Assembly: GCA_002887195.1 (NCBI GenBank)
Contig: PJAB01000728.1
Span: forward strand, 1-21,589
Source of the DNA: Chrysochromulina parva
Lineage: Eukaryota; Haptophyta; Prymnesiales; Chrysochromulinaceae
Reading direction: 5' to 3'
Length of the DNA: 21,589 nucleotides
Shown here: piece by piece, positions 17,639-21,589 of the stretch
Numbering within the stretch: the stretch's first letter is position 1
Layout: every line of letters starts with the position of its first letter
Position numbers and translations under genes: made by a program
Notes under the pieces: model-generated
The model's database searches: none
What the model was told of the DNA's origin: nothing
What the model saw: only the letters and a program-made list of their open reading frames with translations

Positions 17639-17739
17639 GTATACCGAATTCGGCTCGCTGCCCGGACATTTTTGGCTGGAACCAACTCATTTGCGGAATT
17701 TGTGCGAAAATCGGCAAGGGGCTCCCCTTGCTTTTTGTC
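17639..17739. promoter_or_regulatory. Short divergent gap between two membrane-protein genes
   Basis: Only 101 bp separate the minus-strand membrane protein start from the plus-strand transporter start. The gap is less GC-rich than its surroundings (for example gacatttttggctgg). No defined element is visible. If the transporter starts at the upstream ATG 17623, the two genes would overlap. Confidence 0.35.
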
Positions 17740-18963
17740 ATGTCGAGCGGCAGCTCTGTGCTACTTTCAGCTAGTCGTTATTCTTACCGCCTCAGCTTCA
17801 ACAGGTTGGAGGCAGTGCCGCCGGCCGCCGGCGGTATCGCACTCAATATGGCTGCAATGGCCGGCCTGATGGAGTCTCTACACGATGCCTTCCCCGAGTG
17901 GCCGGAGGCGGTCCTGCTCCATGCCCAACGGGCCTCGTTGCTGATTAGCACGGGTCTTATCGGCGTACTCGTTGTGCGTTCCTTGAGCTGGGGCCGGGAC
18001 GAGCAGAGCGGAGCATGCGTCAGCCTTCTTTGGCGTGAGCTGCAATGTCTTCGTACGGCATCATCTCACGGAGCGGCCCTGGTTGCTATGCAGATGGCGG
18101 GCGGGAGTTGGTATTCCATCGTGGGCAAGCCCGCTGCCGCCGTGGTCTGCTTTGCGTATGCACTCAACTGCCTGCTCGTTCTGCATTTCGTCTTCCTCGC
18201 GTGCCGAAGACGGGCTGCTCCCCAACCATTCTGGTACCCTGCCACAGTCTCCATCGGGACCATGGCGCTGGTCGGACCGACTTTCGATGCACCGAAGATT
18301 CTCACCCTCGCCTCGCTCCTGCTCGGCTGGGCGATAGTGGTGCTCCTCTACCCATTCACAGCTTGGAGCGCACTGCGCAGCCCAGGCACCGTTGCTCCCG
18401 ACCCCTCGATTTTCGTGCTCATGGCGCCCATTCCATTCATGTCGATGGCGACCGTCCACGCCGCACGCGACGAGATCAGCGCGCTCGCCTGGCCCCCGGG
18501 AGACATCTTGCTGGCACTGAATGCCGTCAGCGTCCTCGTCTGTGCCGTCTGCGCCGTGGCCAGGTGGTCCTCTCTCAAGTCGTTGGTGTGCCCCTTCATA
18601 CCTGGCTGGGCCAGCCTCACGTTTCCGCTCGTGTCGAACTGCACGCTTGCCCTGTATTTCTCGTCCGCCGGCAGGAGGCTTCTGTCGGATTGGTTGGCGT
18701 CAGCATGCTCTCGATGGGCCACAGTGATCGTGCCTGTCACGTTGGTCCTGGTACCCCTGATCGACCTGAGCTTCGCAGCCCACATACCGGCCTGGTGTGT
18801 TCTGTTTCGAGCCGCCAGACCGGAGGCCGAGTGCCAAAGCACCGGTAGCCGCTCCGACTACTGCTGCCCATGCCTCCAGGAGAGCTGCATCTCGGCGAGC
18901 CCCTCGTCCTCTCTCCGGGTCCTTAACTCCATGCAAGGCCAAGGGGTTCGAGGATTTTACTAG
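17740..18963 (+). CDS. Probable TDT/SLAC1-type anion channel or organic-acid transporter
   Basis: 407 residues from ATG 17740. The C-terminal two-thirds is a succession of hydrophobic helices with short charged loops. Features fit the TDT (tellurite-resistance/dicarboxylate transporter, SLAC1-like) family: NRLEAVPPAAGGIALNMAAM near the N-terminus, PFWYPATVSIGTMAL in the middle, SIFVLMAPIPFMSM, and GWASLTFPLVSNCTLAL, which matches the W-x-x-TFP signature. Members pass malate, nitrate or chloride across the plasma membrane. The family call rests on motif resemblance, so it is moderate. The frame is open 5' of the chosen ATG to 17335 but that part is antisense to the neighbouring gene. The C-terminus is Cys/Ser-rich (SDYCCPCLQESC). 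Confidence 0.6.
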   Translation: MSSGSSVLLSASRYSYRLSFNRLEAVPPAAGGIALNMAAMAGLMESLHDAFPEWPEAVLLHAQRASLLISTGLIGVLVVRSLSWGRDEQSGACVSLLWRELQCLRTASSHGAALVAMQMAGGSWYSIVGKPAAAVVCFAYALNCLLVLHFVFLACRRRAAPQPFWYPATVSIGTMALVGPTFDAPKILTLASLLLGWAIVVLLYPFTAWSALRSPGTVAPDPSIFVLMAPIPFMSMATVHAARDEISALAWPPGDILLALNAVSVLVCAVCAVARWSSLKSLVCPFIPGWASLTFPLVSNCTLALYFSSAGRRLLSDWLASACSRWATVIVPVTLVLVPLIDLSFAAHIPAWCVLFRAARPEAECQSTGSRSDYCCPCLQESCISASPSSSLRVLNSMQGQGVRGFY

Positions 18964-19167
18964 GTGTTTATGATAATCGAATAGGCTTACAGGTTGTAAG
19001 GCGGGGAGTGGCGGCGTTCAGAGACTGTTGAGCGGGGTGCGTCGTTGGCTTTCATCCGGTACCGGTAAACATTGGTGTTTCTCTCGGATTGCTCGCGGGG
19101 CCGTTGGCGGACTCTCGAGTCGCTGCCAGTCGCTGCACTGCTCCCGGCGTTATCCGTCCCCGAGGCG
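18964..19167. other. Intergenic region upstream of the coiled-coil gene
   Basis: 204 bp between the transporter stop and the coiled-coil gene start. No RNA gene or clear promoter motif is seen. The first 50 bp are AT-rich (gtttatgataatcgaatagg), consistent with a 3' end. Confidence 0.45.
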
Positions 19168-20213
19168 ATGTTCTTCTTTCCCGGCCAGCAGACGTCGCAA
19201 CGCGCACCGTTGAGCTCCGGGTCCATCATGCCGGCAAATCGGCCGTTCGATGGCGGCACACCGCAGCAGCACCGGCCACCAGCAGAGCGGATGCGATCCA
19301 CCTACTCGGGGTACCCGGAGCATGAGTTTGCGAATTTCGAAGCAGATGCGTTCGCGCGCCGTGATGCATCGCGCCCCGCCGCCAATCCATCGCCTTATGG
19401 CGTGCTCGTTCCACGCAAGGCCTCGCCCGCCGTCGGGCAACAAAGGCCCGTCTACATCCAGCAGAAGCCACCAAGGAGCGGCGGCATGTCGCGCCCCTCG
19501 CAACAGCAGCCGTCGCAGCGCATGCGCGCAGGTGGACCAAAGGCGCGCTTCCCGCAAAACTTCCCGACCCACCAGCCGCCACGGATGCCGCCAGCCCCGC
19601 GCGTCATAGGAGTACCACCACGTGCACACGCCGACGACTTTGCTGCGTCTGTGCCGCCCTCCGGCTACGGCGGCGGCAACGGCGTTGATTACAGCGCCGA
19701 GCAGCGGTGGGACTGGCAGCCCGGGCCGACGCACGGCAGCGCCGGCCGCAGCGCCGCTGCCGGCGCGTACGCACATCATTCGCATCCCCCAGAGGTACTG
19801 CAAGTGCGGCCTGGGGAGGGCATTGGTGATGAGACAGCTGCTGGGGGTGGCGCTGCAGATGACGAGATGATGGCGGCGATGGCCGAGCTAGAGCAGCTGC
19901 AGGGCATGGCGACCGGCGATGTGCGCGACCAGTGGCGCTTTGCCACGGCGAGCCGCCCCAGCACTGCCCCGGGAGGCGGCAGCGGCCAAAGGCATGCAGC
20001 CGCTGTTGCCGGCGGTGGGGGGCCCGCGGCAGCCGCAGCGCTGGCTGGCGGCCTGGGCGGCGCTGGCGCTGGCGGCTCGCCGGTGCGCTCGACCGAGACC
20101 GAAGCAGAGCTACGCTTGCGCCTGGCGACGGCCGAGTCGGTGATGCGCAAGCTCTATCGAAAGACGAATGACCTTCAGGAACGCTTGACGGAAGGTCGTC
20201 CACAGACTGCCTT

Positions 20214-20244
<31 letters not shown>

Positions 20245-20916
20245 GATGGCGATGGCTCTCCTCGTGGCAGCGGCAAGGGGGCTGGCGACGCAGGCGGCTC
20301 TCTCGAGCTCGCAGAGGGCTCAGCAGAGCGCGAGCAGGCTCTGTACCTACTCCAGCAGAAAGAGGCTGACCTCCAAAAGATGCGTGAGTACACGGCGCAG
20401 ATGGCCGCGCGGCTCGAGCACCTGACGGAGGAGCAGCAGCGGGGGCAGGCGCGCCCGCAAACCGCCGCCGACCATCGCAATGACGAGTACCGCGAGCGAT
20501 ACATGCGGATGCGCGGAGAGTACCGGCAGCTGCTGCGCTCGCGCACGGACTCGGTCCGCCGCTCGGGCAGGCTGGCACAAGAGCAGGAGCACGGGGTGCT
20601 CATCAACCAGCTGGATGAGGCGCTCAAGGAAGAGGCCGAGCTGCATCGCAAGGAGTCGCAACGGCTGAATGAGGAGCTCTATTTACAAGAGAAGAAGTCG
20701 TGTGACTGGTACGTCGAGAAGCGGCTGCTGCAGGACCGGCTGCAAGCGCTCGAGAACGAGATAGGGCAGCGCGATCAGCTCGAAGGCCAGATCGATGGCA
20801 AGATGCTCGCGCTCTTTTCGCGCCTCAAGGCGCTCGAGGACGCGAATGTGCGCCTCGAGCAGGCCAATGAGGGGCTGCGCCAAAAGGCTGGGATCCATGA
20901 AGGGCCCGACGAATGA
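19168..20916 (+). CDS. Coiled-coil protein with disordered N-terminus
   Basis: A single exon of 582 residues from ATG 19168 (MFFFPGQQTSQRAP); the frame is open a little further upstream but without an earlier ATG. Residues 1 to about 300 are low complexity, rich in Pro, Gln, Gly, Ala and Ser, with RPSTAP- and RPQTA-like motifs. A GGC run encodes nine to ten Gly residues. A first helical stretch (ELRLRLATAESVMRKLYRKT) precedes the Gly run. From about residue 386 to the end there is heptad-like coiled coil, including WYVEKRLLQDRLQALENEIG and KMLALFSRLKALEDANVRLE. I do not recognise the family. Centrosomal or ciliary scaffold proteins of protists often look like this, but that is only a guess. 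Confidence 0.75.
20217..20247 (+). repeat. (GGC)n run encoding poly-Gly
   Basis: About ten GGC triplets in the coiled-coil gene, separating its two helical regions. A likely flexible hinge and a length-variable microsatellite. Confidence 0.85.
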
Positions 20917-21394
20917 AAGTGTGGTTAACGTTATGTTGTCGAGCGGTGTACGCCGCGTTTTCCCGTTTAAGGTTTATGCATGGCGCTCGGGCCTCTATGC
21001 TCTATCGCTTGGATCATACGAAAATTCTAAATCGTTCAGTCAGTGAGACGAGTTCATCTGTCATCATTCCATGTGAGCCATGTGTGGTTATAATACATTT
21101 ATAATACTCAATGGGTAGGCACCACTAGTCGCGGATCGATGGGGGGGCGCGTTCCCTCGTGGGGCAACTTGATTACGAACTAGGCGGCAGCAAGGCGGTC
21201 AAATAATGCACATAATGCAAGGGAGCCAATCGACAGATCTCGGAACGTAGGCCCCAGATCCGCAATAATCCGCTCAGAATTATCAAAATGAAGCCCGCAA
21301 ACAGCCTTTCCAACTTTGTTCACGAAACCCCTCGCGCACACCTTCGCATCCGGTGCGACCCAGCACCTTGGCTGCCGCCCCTCTCTCCGTCTCA
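20917..21394. other. Intergenic region near the right edge
   Basis: 478 bp with lower GC than average, including tataatacatttataatact near 21089-21110 and a G run (gatggggggg) near 21139. A minus-strand open frame from 21587 to 21180 covers part of it, but it is antisense to the better plus-strand start at 21395 and has no recognisable domain. Confidence 0.45.
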
Positions 21395-21589
21395 ATGGTG
21401 AGGACATACATCCGCAAGGGTGGCCATGGCGGTGACCGCAGCAAAGCTGACCTGCCTGCCGGCTACTGTCAGGAGAAGGGTTGTCGCGCCGCAGCAGCCG
21501 CAGCAAAGGCTGCAGCAAAAGCGAAAGAATCGCTAGAGGAAGAGGCAGCAAGGCGGCGGCCACCAGCCGCTGGAGGCAGTGGGCCAAGC
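21395..21589 (+). CDS. N-terminus of an unrecognised gene (cut by window edge)
   Basis: An ATG at 21395 opens a frame that runs to the edge without a stop (65 residues): MVRTYIRKGGHGGDRSKADL, then GYCQEKGCR, then an Ala/Lys/Glu-rich, helix-prone stretch ending in a basic Pro-rich part. The C-x4-GC pair after a charged lead-in faintly recalls the C-x3-GC of the Agenet protein's Cys/His cluster. Too little is present to assign a function, and the opposite-strand ORF is the alternative. Confidence 0.45.
   Translation, partial: MVRTYIRKGGHGGDRSKADLPAGYCQEKGCRAAAAAAKAAAKAKESLEEEAARRRPPAAGGSGPS

Noticed and set aside
21180..21587. Minus-strand 135-codon ORF at the right edge
   Set aside because: The Leu-rich part is the antisense of an Ala/Lys/Glu-rich plus-strand frame that starts with a good ATG and stays open to the edge; the plus reading looks more like protein.

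Overview
The window looks like nuclear DNA of a GC-rich unicellular alga. A haptophyte is my best guess; a pelagophyte or dinoflagellate is less likely. The evidence is: genes split by short GT-AG introns with unusual GTGCGY donors, SPPPP-type hydroxyproline-rich linkers, a plant-type Agenet/Tudor gene, a GTE/BET-like bromodomain gene, many simple repeats in coding sequence, no operons and no bacterial signals. The taxonomic call is inference.

Layout. (1) Positions 1-7171, minus strand: one long surface-protein gene, running off the left edge. Its 5' part is a single 3.4-kb open exon encoding tandem, degenerate M16 (insulinase-like) modules, hydrophobic segments, a six-cysteine ShK-like domain, a Ser/Pro linker and the cap of a right-handed beta-helix. 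Downstream are ten short phase-0 exons, each encoding one 24-33 residue beta-helix coil (GGGV...GT..IS...I.GNTA), and then an SPPPP-rich exon that is cut by the edge. The introns between the coils are made of interchangeable halves around a shared small stem-loop. At 1956-3380 intron-like units of about 105-115 bp follow one another with only 3 or 6 nt between a perfect acceptor and a perfect donor. This is the most unusual structure in the window. (2) 7645-11804, minus: a two-exon DEAH-box RNA helicase carrying two copies of an unassigned DGNAYT module. (3) 12088-13497, minus: a bromodomain protein with a very acidic tail. (4) 13777-16293, plus: a four-exon Agenet/Tudor gene, head-to-head with the bromodomain gene. 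(5) 16828-17638, minus: a multi-spanning membrane protein that needs one frameshift. (6) 17740-18963, plus: a probable TDT/SLAC1-type anion channel or transporter. (7) 19168-20916, plus: a coiled-coil protein. (8) 21395-21589, plus: the start of a gene that runs off the right edge.

How they relate. Genes 3 and 4 are both predicted chromatin readers sharing a 279-bp divergent promoter region, so co-expression is plausible. Genes 5 and 6 are both membrane proteins and diverge from a 101-bp gap. The other neighbours show no obvious functional link, as expected for a eukaryotic chromosome. Several introns carry a repeat of the downstream exon start at their donor, the signature expected when introns arise by insertion with target duplication. 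Together with the intron array, this makes intron birth and duplication the main theme of the window.
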